Shown here one piece after another: positions 33,889-42,769 of a stretch of DNA of 64,000 bases. The notes beneath the pieces were generated by a model. It did not search any database. It worked only from the letters and a program-made list of their open reading frames with translations, and was not told the origin of the DNA. Origin of the DNA: Plumapathes pennacea (lineage: Eukaryota; Cnidaria; Anthozoa; Antipatharia; Myriopathidae); the NCBI GenBank assembly GCA_964036295.1, contig OZ038463.1:21129069-21193068 (forward strand). Direction: 5' to 3'. Every line of letters begins with the position of its first letter. Position 1 is the stretch's first letter. Both the position numbers and the translations under genes were made by a program.

Positions 33889-34954
33889 ATGGCACACAAC
33901 GAGACAGAGGCATCAACACCTCTTTCAGCCGAAGACGTATTTAAGTTGATGACAGAACAAAATCAAAAAAATGCTCGAGCAGTGGGCAGAACAGGCCTAC
34001 ATGTTTGCAAATGCCGTCGAGAAATCCACTCAAGCGCCGAAAGAATCTCTGAAATATAACAGTATTAAGTTACCAAAATTTAGTGGCGAACCAGATGAAG
34101 ACGTGATTGAATTTATCACTAATTATGATAGGGCAGCCAAATTCCATAAATGGGGTAATGAAAGGAAAGCCGAAGCTTTGCCGTTACATCTTCTCGGCAC
34201 AGCAAGCGTTTGGTTTAACACCACACCAGATCTGGCTGACAAATCTTACGCAGAAATGATAGACGCGCTCAAAAGACAATTTCATTCAACTGCCGATCTG
34301 TGGCTGCTTCGACAAAGATTAAACGACCGCAAGCAGTTACCCACAGAAACAGTGACTACTTACGCTGCCGACATAAGACGCATAAGCGGTAGAATAAATT
34401 TACCACGTTCTGAAACTGTAAATTATTTTATCCAAGGCTTAAAACCCAGACTAAAATCGTATGTCATGCTTCAACAACCAAAGACTATTGAAGAAGCAGA
34501 AACTCACGCTAAGTTGAAAGAATCTGCCCCAGACCCGAACAGCGACAAAATGGATCAAGTGATAAATTTGTTGACTGCTCAAAAACAAAGCCCGGTAGTA
34601 GCTGCGTATAGTCCATCAAATCTGTCTAATGAACCTCAACAAAACTCACCCTTAAATAGGGATGATGTGACACAAATAATCCGCCAAGAATTGCGCCGCG
34701 TTAATGGCAATCAAGCCAACAACAGGGGATTTCCAAATCGAAATCGTAGAAGCTTCGATGGACGCCCAATATGCAATTATTGCAACAAAACAGGTCATGT
34801 TGCTTATGCTTGTCGCCAACGTTTGGGACAACGAGATCCCAGACTCCCAAATTACAATTATGAGCACCGCCAACCCAATCCGAGATATTCAGGCCGACCT
34901 GACCATCGTCCAGCCAATCAAGCGGCTCCTTTAAACTCCCCTCGGTCTTGTTAG
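33889..34954 (+). CDS. gag: Gag, with possible frameshift near 33965-33971
   Basis: The main gag frame runs from ATG 33971 to TAG 34952-34954 (327 aa). It has a retrotransposon-gag capsid core (LPKFSGEPDEDVIEFITNYD, then WF...LADKSYAEMIDALKRQF) and a CCHC zinc knuckle, CNYCNKTGHVAYAC, near residues 272-285, followed by an Arg/Pro/Asn-rich tail. A coherent upstream segment from ATG 33889 (33889-33970) is in another frame; the two meet at a seven-A run (33965-33971). Either one base was gained there, or translation starts at 33971. Gag packages the RNA and assembles the particle. Its last codons contain a slippery heptamer for expressing pol. Confidence 0.88.
34930..34936 (+). promoter_or_regulatory. 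-1 ribosomal frameshift site T_TTA_AAC
   Basis: TTTAAAC sits exactly in the X_XXY_YYZ register of gag: codons TTA (34931-34933) and AAC (34934-34936), 15 nt before the gag stop. The pol frame is -1 relative to gag and is open across this point. CCTCG (34940-34944) and CGAGG (34968-34972) could form a downstream stem; a pseudoknot was not established. Confidence 0.8.
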
Positions 34955-37900
34955 AACGGGAAACTAGCGAGGCCACTGTACATAGTGAACTTAATGGATA
35001 TATGAACGCCAAAGCAGAAACGCCACAAACAAACATAGAACCACTTAGTAATGAACCACTTAGTGATAGACAAACGCCTCATCGACAGGAAATCCAAAAT
35101 GATTTAGTAGCGCACGAGCCTGTAGTCCCGAACAGTCTCGTGAATTCAAAGGACAACAGTAAAGACACTGAAGTTAAAGGATATCCAGCGAGATCTCAAC
35201 AAATGCAAGAGAGAATGCGCAAACGCAGAGAACTTGAAAAAATGACCCAAACTAAAGGTGACAAACCAATGTCCACAAATGTTGAATCACACGAATCATT
35301 TACACCTGTCATGCAAATTCCTGCCTCAAAACTTAAAGTGCGTTTTGCTGAAGATGAATTAATAAATTGTTCAGAGGAAAGAACTCAAAACGTTCCTCGA
35401 ATTAACACTATTTCCCTGATCACAACGGACAATCATGTTAGGAGACCTGAAACTTTCACTATAACCGCAGAAGAACAAACGGAAGAAAATTTTGAAACAA
35501 TAATGCCGCAAGAAGAGAGTTTTGTTACTGAAGAAACTAAAATTGTGTTTGAAGAACCAAGCATTTCATGCAAAGAGATAAGAGTGGAAACTGAAGAAAC
35601 CAAAATCGAAGTTGACGAAAAAGAATCTGAACCGCTAAAACCCACCGTGGAAAAAATTGACAGAGAAAACACACGATCAGCCGCGCTGAACCAATTTGAG
35701 AAAATAATGTCGTATATGAAGTTGATGAAATACATATCTGTTCTAATAAGGAAACCACGGTTAAATTTAGAAGTCACAGAGGAAACTGACCAAACAAATA
35801 TAGTTAAAACCGGAATTCCAGATACCACTCAAAATGTGTCACAAGAGATAACAATCCCAGTTGCAAATCAAACACAACAAGTTGCTAAACCAACAGCCCA
35901 GGATTCAGATCACAAAACAATTAATGATGTTCAGATTGCTAAGACAACACAAACACCCAGCGAAATAATTGAAATTGAAACCAAGACTGTAGATTTTGCC
36001 TTGAATACATCAAGTGGTCAGGATTGCCTATCGAATGAGAAGGAACAAACACAAGTGACAGGTGCCGAGCACATGATTTCTTCAGATGACAATCCAAACA
36101 CGATAGAGTCAATTACAGAGGCATGTCAAAATGCTATTCAGTTTTCGAAGTCTAACAATAGTCTTTCAATAGAAGGTTCGCTTTGTGGCACGAAATTATC
36201 TTTCCTTGTTGACACCGGCGCAAATGTCACTGCAATCAAAGCGGATGTGTGGCGCCGATTGCCACCGCCCACGAAACACCCACCAAAACCGACAGTACTT
36301 AACACTATCCGAACTGTAAACGGCCACAATATGCCAGTGTTAGGAGAGGTTGACCTTTCTTTTGACATTCAATCCAAGGTTTACCCATACCGTGTCTTGG
36401 TAGTACAGGATTTAGTCTACGACGTCATACTTGGACGAGATTTCTTAGAGAAATATCATGCAAAAATTGACTTACAGGCTAGGGTTCTTGATCTTGACGA
36501 GCAACAGTTACCTTTTTTACGGTCAGACAACGAGGAACAAAATGACACACCTGCGGTGTGTTTTATCCATGCACAGTCGAGTTTTATTTTGCCCCCTGAA
36601 TCTGAAACCATTGTACCAGCTTCACTGAGCGAGTCACATATTGGAACAACGGGATTAGTTAACCCTCGTGCTGATTTACCGGGGAGATATCAAATCATAG
36701 GAGCTGCTGAGCTCGTCGAGACTTCACAAGCTAACACCATTCCAGTGCGGTTGTTAAACCCCACAAGTCAACCCGTAAAGATTTATCGAAGAACCAAGTT
36801 AGGAGAATTTACAGTTACCGACCCTAGCATTTCAACTTTCGAACTAGGTCAAGCAGATCAAGAAGCAGAAACTGAACGCGATATACCTACAGCAACAGAT
36901 ACGGATAGTCCACAAACCTGGCCAGACATAAATGATGACAGTCTAGATGATACACAAAAGAGTAGACTTAACCATTTGCTCAATGATTACAAAGATATTT
37001 TTGCCTTCACGCCGGACCAACTCGGACGTACATCAGTTGTGAAACATACAATTGATACAGGCAATAGTACTCCAATTCGCTTGCGATCTTATCGCACAGC
37101 ACCCAGTGGTAAAATAGAAATTGACAAACAGGTGCATGAAATGTTAGATAATAACATAATTTCACCATCAGTATCTCCATGGGCTGCACCTGTCGTTTTA
37201 GTCAAGAAATCGGATGGAAGCATGCGTTTCTGTGTTGATTACCGTAAACTTAATGACGTAACTAGGAAGGATAGTCATCCACTCCCACGCATTGATGAGT
37301 CACTTGATGCGCTTGGTGGTGCACGATACTTTTCCACTTTAGATTTACGCTCGGGCTACTGGCAAATTGAAATGGACGAGGCGTCCAAAGAGAAAACGGC
37401 GTTCATCACACATAATGGTCTATACGAATTCAATGTGTTACCTTTTGGGTTGTGCAATTCACCCGCGACGTTTCAAAGATTAATGGTACATCTGATGAGA
37501 AACTTAGAATGGAATATCTGTTTAGTTTATATTGATGACCTAATCATATTCTCACGCACCTTTGACGAACACCTTCAACATCTAGAGGAAGTTTTCAAAC
37601 GCTTGAGAGAAGCCAATGTTCGCCTAAAACCTAGCAAGTGCCATTTTGTCCAACCTGAGGTTGAATATTTGGGTCATGTCGTGTCAACAGCTGGTCTAAA
37701 ACCTAATCCTGCCAAAATCAAGGCAGTGCAAGAATTCCCTACTCCTAAGAATACCACTGATGTTCGTAGTTTTCTAGGACTAGCCAATTACTATCGACGA
37801 TTTGTACAAGGTTTCGCACAAATAGCAGCACCACTCAACAAACTTTCCAGCAAAAATGTGAAGTTTCATTGGGACGAATCGTGTCAAAATGCCTTTGATC

Positions 37901-40038
37901 AACTGAAACGCGCTCTCACTGCGGCACCAATATTAGCCTACCCAGACTTCAAACTACCATTTCACCTATATGTTGATGCAAGCCAAACGGGCATTGGCTT
38001 AACACTTGGACAAATTGTACATGGAAAAGAAGTCGTTATTGCATATGCAGGCAGGGATTTAAATAAGGCCGAACGAAATTACAGCGCAACAGAACGAGAA
38101 GCACTCGCAGTTATAGACGGCATTAAACGTTTCCAACCATATTTGGCCGGACGCAAATTTACAGTCCACACTGATCATCAAGCATTACGTTGGCTCATGT
38201 CTATTCAGAGTCCAAATGGCCGCCTTGCGCGGTGGAGCATGCTCATTCAAGCCTTTGATTTTGACATAGTTCACAGACCAGGTAAAGCAAATGGAAATGC
38301 TGACGCTCTCTCTCGCCGCCCTTATGGCACTTGTAACCTAAATGCTATTGATGACGCGGGACTTCAGACCAGAAGACTCTATGAATACCAACGTCGCGAT
38401 CCAAATCTGGCGGACATAATAGAATATCTAGAGCAAGACGAATTGCCACACGACCGTGCCAGAGCTCGACAAATTTTGTTATCAGAAGATCTGTTCTACC
38501 TAGGCCATGACCAACTATTGTATCACATTGACGCCTCAGAAAAGCGAGTCAACAAAGGTTCAGTCTCGCAACTAGTTATTCCAAGCTCCCTTCGATACGA
38601 ACTGTTGGTAAACGCTCATGACGAATTACCAGGCGGACACCTAGGCCTGACCAAAACTTATGAAAAGCTCAAATCCCGCTATTATTGGAAAGGTATGTAC
38701 CGCGACGTTGAACACTGGATTCAATCGTGCGCCGATTGCGCTACCCGCAAACATCCACGCAACAAACATAAGGCGCCGCTCGTGCCCATCCCAGTCGAGG
38801 GCCCTTTTGACAGAATGGCTGTCGATTGTCTTGGTCCCCTCCCGACCACCCATTCAGGAAATAAGTACATTGTAGTTTTCACTGATTACCTTACACGGTG
38901 GGTTGAAGCGTTCCCAGTCCCCACGATTGACGCGGTCCAGATTGCACGACTACTCACTCAGGAAATTATTCCCCGCCATGGGGCCCCTAGAACTCTATTA
39001 TCTGATCGCGGGAAAAATTTTCTGTCAACTCTCGTAGCCGAAGTTTGTCGCCTTTTTAGCATACGGAAACTACATACCACGGCGTATCATCCACAAACAG
39101 ACGGTGTAGTAGAGCGTTTTAATGCGACTTTGTGCCAAACTCTTTCTATGTATGTAAGTGGAAACCAAAAGGATTGGGACACCTTCATAACAGCAGCATT
39201 GTTCGCATTTCGCACTTCACCTTCTGAGACAACAGGGGAATCCCCCTTCTATCTTTTGTACGGCCGTGAAGCACGTTTACCAATGGATGTAAGTTTAATA
39301 CCAGCGACAGATCCAGCTAGTTCGATAGCCGAACATCGCCGCCGCATTGTTCGCCAAATTGAACTCGGCCAACGAATTGCGAAAGAAAACACGCAACGCG
39401 CACAACAGAAGATGAAAACACAATATGACAAAACTGCCCAGGACCCAACATTTCTCGAAGGACAACGGGTTTGGGTTTTCACTCCCAAAACTTTCAAAGG
39501 CTTATCTAAGAAGTTACTTCACAATTGGCATGGTCCTTATCGTATTGTAGAACAACTTAGTCCAGTACATTACCGCTTACGCACTTGTAGTAACCGCCCA
39601 GTAACGACTACCGTTCATGCTAATCGCATGAAAATGTTCTATGACCCCACCGACCGACCCATTGGTCCACCTGTGAACGACGATCTTGATGATTTATATC
39701 TTCAAGTGGAAGATATTCCAGATGATAGTTTAGACTTACCAGCAGTAGAACCTCCAAATCCAGAACCGGCCGGGCCAGGTGCTCACCCCCAACCGGCTTT
39801 AGACCCGGTACCACACTTGGCGGTGGACCAACCACTAGATCAACCAGCCATTGATAATGACACCGTTTTTAATGCCGAAACAATTTTACGCCATCGGATC
39901 CAAAATGGCCAAATTCAATACCTAGTCAAATGGGTCGGTTATCCCCAGTCAGAATCCACTTGGGAACCACCGGAGAACTTATTTGATCCTCGATTATTAA
40001 TCGATTACCAGACCAAACAGCACGCCCAGTTTAACTGA
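34948..40038 (+). CDS. pol: Pol polyprotein: protease, RT, RNase H, integrase, chromodomain
   Basis: About 1696 codons to TGA 40036-40038, counted from 34948. No ATG starts it; it is reached by -1 frameshifting from gag. Residues 1 to about 400 are an acidic, Thr/Glu-rich region of unknown role. The protease has DTGA at 422-425 and ILGRDF near 494-499. The reverse transcriptase has LDLRSGYWQI and YIDD at 861-864. RNase H has its first Asp at 1010 (YVDAS) and TDHQALRWL later. Integrase has an H-H-C-C finger (HDELPGGHLGL...CADC) and catalytic D1293, D1353 and E1389 with 35 residues between the last two, then a GPY motif (HNWHGPYRI). A chromodomain (YLVKWVGYPQSESTWEPPEN) occupies about 1642-1692. 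All catalytic motifs are intact and there is no internal stop. Confidence 0.97.
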   Translation: MLERETSEATVHSELNGYMNAKAETPQTNIEPLSNEPLSDRQTPHRQEIQNDLVAHEPVVPNSLVNSKDNSKDTEVKGYPARSQQMQERMRKRRELEKMTQTKGDKPMSTNVESHESFTPVMQIPASKLKVRFAEDELINCSEERTQNVPRINTISLITTDNHVRRPETFTITAEEQTEENFETIMPQEESFVTEETKIVFEEPSISCKEIRVETEETKIEVDEKESEPLKPTVEKIDRENTRSAALNQFEKIMSYMKLMKYISVLIRKPRLNLEVTEETDQTNIVKTGIPDTTQNVSQEITIPVANQTQQVAKPTAQDSDHKTINDVQIAKTTQTPSEIIEIETKTVDFALNTSSGQDCLSNEKEQTQVTGAEHMISSDDNPNTIESITEACQNAIQFSKSNNSLSIEGSLCGTKLSFLVDTGANVTAIKADVWRRLPPPTKHPPKPTVLNTIRTVNGHNMPVLGEVDLSFDIQSKVYPYRVLVVQDLVYDVILGRDFLEKYHAKIDLQARVLDLDEQQLPFLRSDNEEQNDTPAVCFIHAQSSFILPPESETIVPASLSESHIGTTGLVNPRADLPGRYQIIGAAELVETSQANTIPVRLLNPTSQPVKIYRRTKLGEFTVTDPSISTFELGQADQEAETERDIPTATDTDSPQTWPDINDDSLDDTQKSRLNHLLNDYKDIFAFTPDQLGRTSVVKHTIDTGNSTPIRLRSYRTAPSGKIEIDKQVHEMLDNNIISPSVSPWAAPVVLVKKSDGSMRFCVDYRKLNDVTRKDSHPLPRIDESLDALGGARYFSTLDLRSGYWQIEMDEASKEKTAFITHNGLYEFNVLPFGLCNSPATFQRLMVHLMRNLEWNICLVYIDDLIIFSRTFDEHLQHLEEVFKRLREANVRLKPSKCHFVQPEVEYLGHVVSTAGLKPNPAKIKAVQEFPTPKNTTDVRSFLGLANYYRRFVQGFAQIAAPLNKLSSKNVKFHWDESCQNAFDQLKRALTAAPILAYPDFKLPFHLYVDASQTGIGLTLGQIVHGKEVVIAYAGRDLNKAERNYSATEREALAVIDGIKRFQPYLAGRKFTVHTDHQALRWLMSIQSPNGRLARWSMLIQAFDFDIVHRPGKANGNADALSRRPYGTCNLNAIDDAGLQTRRLYEYQRRDPNLADIIEYLEQDELPHDRARARQILLSEDLFYLGHDQLLYHIDASEKRVNKGSVSQLVIPSSLRYELLVNAHDELPGGHLGLTKTYEKLKSRYYWKGMYRDVEHWIQSCADCATRKHPRNKHKAPLVPIPVEGPFDRMAVDCLGPLPTTHSGNKYIVVFTDYLTRWVEAFPVPTIDAVQIARLLTQEIIPRHGAPRTLLSDRGKNFLSTLVAEVCRLFSIRKLHTTAYHPQTDGVVERFNATLCQTLSMYVSGNQKDWDTFITAALFAFRTSPSETTGESPFYLLYGREARLPMDVSLIPATDPASSIAEHRRRIVRQIELGQRIAKENTQRAQQKMKTQYDKTAQDPTFLEGQRVWVFTPKTFKGLSKKLLHNWHGPYRIVEQLSPVHYRLRTCSNRPVTTTVHANRMKMFYDPTDRPIGPPVNDDLDDLYLQVEDIPDDSLDLPAVEPPNPEPAGPGAHPQPALDPVPHLAVDQPLDQPAIDNDTVFNAETILRHRIQNGQIQYLVKWVGYPQSESTWEPPENLFDPRLLIDYQTKQHAQFN

Positions 40039-40056
40039 TGTTTGTTTTCTCACATA

Positions 40057-40057
40057 G
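40057..40057 (+). promoter_or_regulatory. Candidate splice acceptor for SGNH ORF
   Basis: TTTGTTTTCTCACATAG ends at 40057; the next ATG is 40069, the start of the hydrolase frame. Confidence 0.5.
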
Positions 40058-40068
40058 CCATCATCATT

Positions 40069-40800
40069 ATGCCTGTCACACCGTCAAATTCTTCAGAAAC
40101 ACGCTTTCTGATCCTTGGCCACTCTTTTGTTTGGCGCTTTCGGCGATTTTTGCACGAATCTCCATTTCCATGCCTACACGACCGTTGGCGACTCCACGAC
40201 AACATGGCACTACGAATCCATGGGGTTGGGGGGCGAACAGTCGCACAGCTCCAACGTTTTGATTTAGGCCAAGTCACTACATTTAGGCCGCACATAGTAC
40301 TTCTCGAGATCGGTTCAAATGATTTAAGTAATCCGCATATGGAACCACTCGCACTGGCACGTGCCATTAAGGCGCTAGTTAAAATGCTTCACTTTCAATA
40401 CCACGTGCCCTTTATTGTTGTAAACCAAGTTCTACATCGCCTGCGGACGCCCGCGAATGTCCCAGCTTATAACGATAAGGTTCGCCAACTAAATCATTAT
40501 TTACTTCGCACATTTCGTTTGAATACCTTTGCAATGTATTGGTCCCACAAATTGTTAACACGATCACCATGCCCTATTTTTGCACCTGATGGCATTCACT
40601 TGAACCGGGAGGGAAATCATCTCTTGTCCCACAGCTATGACAAAGCTCTTGCGCAGGCTAAAACTCGCCTGTGTCATGCCAAACGTAATGCTCGTTTTCC
40701 TTCTCGCAGGCAACAATGTCGCCCACATCGAGTTTCTCGGGTTCAGCAGAATCCAAGCCAGGTTATTCCGCGTGGCTCATTTACTTCTCTATCTTATTGA
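40069..40800 (+). CDS. SGNH/GDSL-type hydrolase encoded by the retroelement
   Basis: 243 codons from the first ATG (40069), 30 nt after the pol stop; the frame is also open back to 40042 without an ATG. Blocks of the SGNH hydrolase fold are in order. Block I is RFLILGHSFVWRF, with Ser19 in G-H-S instead of G-D-S. Block II is HGVGGRTV (Gly54/55), block III is PHIVLLEIGSNDLS (Asn84), and block V is FAPDGIHLNREGN (Asp174, His177). All four catalytic positions are kept. The family removes acyl groups from carbohydrates, lipids or proteins. There is no signal peptide, so cytosolic action or packaging is likelier than secretion, unless splicing adds one. The C-terminal part is Arg/Gln-rich. It overlaps the env frame by 85 nt. 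Esterase-like domains are known in ORF1 of CR1/L2-type LINEs; the role is unknown. Confidence 0.88.
   Translation: MPVTPSNSSETRFLILGHSFVWRFRRFLHESPFPCLHDRWRLHDNMALRIHGVGGRTVAQLQRFDLGQVTTFRPHIVLLEIGSNDLSNPHMEPLALARAIKALVKMLHFQYHVPFIVVNQVLHRLRTPANVPAYNDKVRQLNHYLLRTFRLNTFAMYWSHKLLTRSPCPIFAPDGIHLNREGNHLLSHSYDKALAQAKTRLCHAKRNARFPSRRQQCRPHRVSRVQQNPSQVIPRGSFTSLSY
40709..40709 (+). promoter_or_regulatory. Candidate splice acceptor for env
   Basis: CGTTTTCCTTCTCGCAG ends at 40709, seven bases before the env ATG at 40716, and the ATG is the first after it. A strong polypyrimidine tract within the hydrolase frame is otherwise unexplained. Confidence 0.6.
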
Positions 40801-42767
40801 TGATAACGCCCATTTTGGCCGACGAGATCGGCGCCACGGGCAAACGGGTTACATTTTACCCGTCATCCTTAATGATAAGTCACAACGTTCAGCCTCTCTT
40901 GTTTTTTGCTGAGACAAAACTCATGAATTTGGTTACCGAATTACGCGTTATACCACCGGGAACACCATCTCGCATCCGTAATAATTGTTCAATCGCACAA
41001 AATCAATTTTTCTCCTCACTTCTTGCCAACATTCATCAGACTCAACGAGTAATTAATCGTGTTTTGTCTTTACCGGCTTTCTCTAATTTGTTGGAATGTG
41101 ATTCTTACCTTCGACGATTGTACACTTATTCTACTGGCTTACCTAGCCGAATGATCTGCCCACGTATTTATCAACCTTCTTTATCCGCTTGTAAGGCTTG
41201 GGCACTCAGTGCTTGTAAACGAATCACTGTTCGCGAAAAAATGTTTCTAACTTCCTCTACCCGTCAGCGCCGTAGCAGCTGGATGTGTCACGCAGGGTTG
41301 TTTGGTCTCTTTCGGAAAATTTATGAATCTTCAGGTCACGATTGTGAACCGAATCATGTTGATAACTTAAAAGTAACTCTAAAATCCCTGGTGTCAACAC
41401 TTAAGGTATCCCAGTCGCTTATTCACACTGTAAATGGCAAATTAGTGTATGTTATCAAAACAACTGATTCCTTGACCACAAAGGTGAATCGTCTCGCCCA
41501 AGACGCTCGCGTCATGGAGGAAACATTCACACAATGGCAAGCCCAAATCAATCGATTCGCAGCTCGTGGAAAATGTCATGACGGTTTGCTACTAGAGTTT
41601 CTCTCAAAACATTCCACTGCCGTTAACAACGCATTTGCGTCCTTCGTGCGACTCACAGAAATTCAAGATGTACTTCACCAATTGGCCAGCCTGACAAAAA
41701 AGGCTTTATTTGGTTATGCTATGTTACCCCGTTTTCTCGATACGGAAATACACACCAAATTATCTGCCGATCAATCACTGTTATTTACCGCAAAAGCACT
41801 GATGGATGGCTTTCCTATTTTGATCAATCCGATGGTCGATATTGAACACCACGGTCAGCATATCACAGCTAGCTTATTAGTAACGATCCCCGAAATTCCA
41901 AATCTTGATGCTTTTTGCACCATTGAATATCTCTCGCCTTTAAAGTTCAATATTTCAAACATATGTTACACCGGTCCAGTGACCGCTACAAATTTCGCTT
42001 TAGTTTCATGCCCTAATTCTAAGCAAATAATCACAACAGAGGCTCTCCAGAAGTGTTACGCTGATTCGGCAACAATAGTTTGCCCACAAAATATCTTAAA
42101 CTTTGCAACAAACATTACCTGGCTTGGTTTTCCTTTTAACCCTGACATGAAACTCACTTTTCCTCGTAACCACCTGCGAGCCAAAGACTGTTCCAACCTT
42201 CAACCCCTGGTACATCTTGGTGGCCGCTCGTATCTGTCCACAACCTCTGCACCATTAACTCTGTCCTCGGGAAAGATAGCCACTTCTCCACTAACAGTCT
42301 ACCACTTCCCATGCAACACTACATTTGACGGAATGGTAACCGGACTCGGGCGTTGCCCTGATCGAATGTCCCTCACAGTACCACTGTTCACAACATATTC
42401 CTTCCAATATGTCCCATGGACTGACGCAACCACCGACAATCAACTACTCAAGCTCCATCATCAATCGCTGACAGTTCCCCCACCTTTGGCACTGAACCAC
42501 TCTATCCTTAACGAACTAGACAATACATACCAGGCCCTTGACGGTATGTACACATACAACCTAGCGACTGCAGACCAACAGATCGACAAAATCTCCGAGT
42601 CGACAACTACTACCACTACTGACATCGTGGCATACCTGGCCCTCAGTCTGTCTGGCCTCAATGCTGTAATCCTGATGGTTGTCCTGTTCCTCCTCAGACG
42701 TAACTACTTCCACGTGCATCACCCACCACCCACCTGTGAAGACTGCAACCGACCCGCTGCTCTGTAA
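40716..42767 (+). CDS. env: Envelope-like glycoprotein
   Basis: 683 codons, ATG 40716 to TAA 42765-42767. A hydrophobic segment at residues 19-34 ending ...PILA looks like a signal peptide. A dibasic R-Q-R-R at 183-186 resembles a furin-type cleavage site. It is followed by a hydrophobic, Gly-containing segment (AGLFGLF) like an internal fusion peptide and then a long heptad-like region (about 208-280). A transmembrane helix at about 637-660 is followed by a 23-residue basic/His/Pro tail. Several N-x-[ST] sites lie in the predicted ectodomain. This layout is that of class I-like fusion proteins; the cleavage-plus-GLFG arrangement recalls the F-type envelopes of insect errantiviruses, but I cannot assign a family by sequence alone. 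The frame is intact. It overlaps the hydrolase ORF at its 5' end. Confidence 0.8.
   Translation: MSPTSSFSGSAESKPGYSAWLIYFSILLMITPILADEIGATGKRVTFYPSSLMISHNVQPLLFFAETKLMNLVTELRVIPPGTPSRIRNNCSIAQNQFFSSLLANIHQTQRVINRVLSLPAFSNLLECDSYLRRLYTYSTGLPSRMICPRIYQPSLSACKAWALSACKRITVREKMFLTSSTRQRRSSWMCHAGLFGLFRKIYESSGHDCEPNHVDNLKVTLKSLVSTLKVSQSLIHTVNGKLVYVIKTTDSLTTKVNRLAQDARVMEETFTQWQAQINRFAARGKCHDGLLLEFLSKHSTAVNNAFASFVRLTEIQDVLHQLASLTKKALFGYAMLPRFLDTEIHTKLSADQSLLFTAKALMDGFPILINPMVDIEHHGQHITASLLVTIPEIPNLDAFCTIEYLSPLKFNISNICYTGPVTATNFALVSCPNSKQIITTEALQKCYADSATIVCPQNILNFATNITWLGFPFNPDMKLTFPRNHLRAKDCSNLQPLVHLGGRSYLSTTSAPLTLSSGKIATSPLTVYHFPCNTTFDGMVTGLGRCPDRMSLTVPLFTTYSFQYVPWTDATTDNQLLKLHHQSLTVPPPLALNHSILNELDNTYQALDGMYTYNLATADQQIDKISESTTTTTTDIVAYLALSLSGLNAVILMVVLFLLRRNYFHVHHPPPTCEDCNRPAAL
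42697..42697 (+). promoter_or_regulatory. Candidate splice acceptor for ORF5
   Basis: TGTCCTGTTCCTCCTCAG ends at 42697, inside the env transmembrane codons. The first ATG after it is 42770, the ORF5 start. Confidence 0.5.
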
Positions 42768-42769
42768 TC

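Noticed and set aside
40038..40262. ATG frame overlapping the pol stop (40038-40262)
   Set aside because: Out of frame with the hydrolase and without family features; the SGNH motifs are in the frame starting at 40069.
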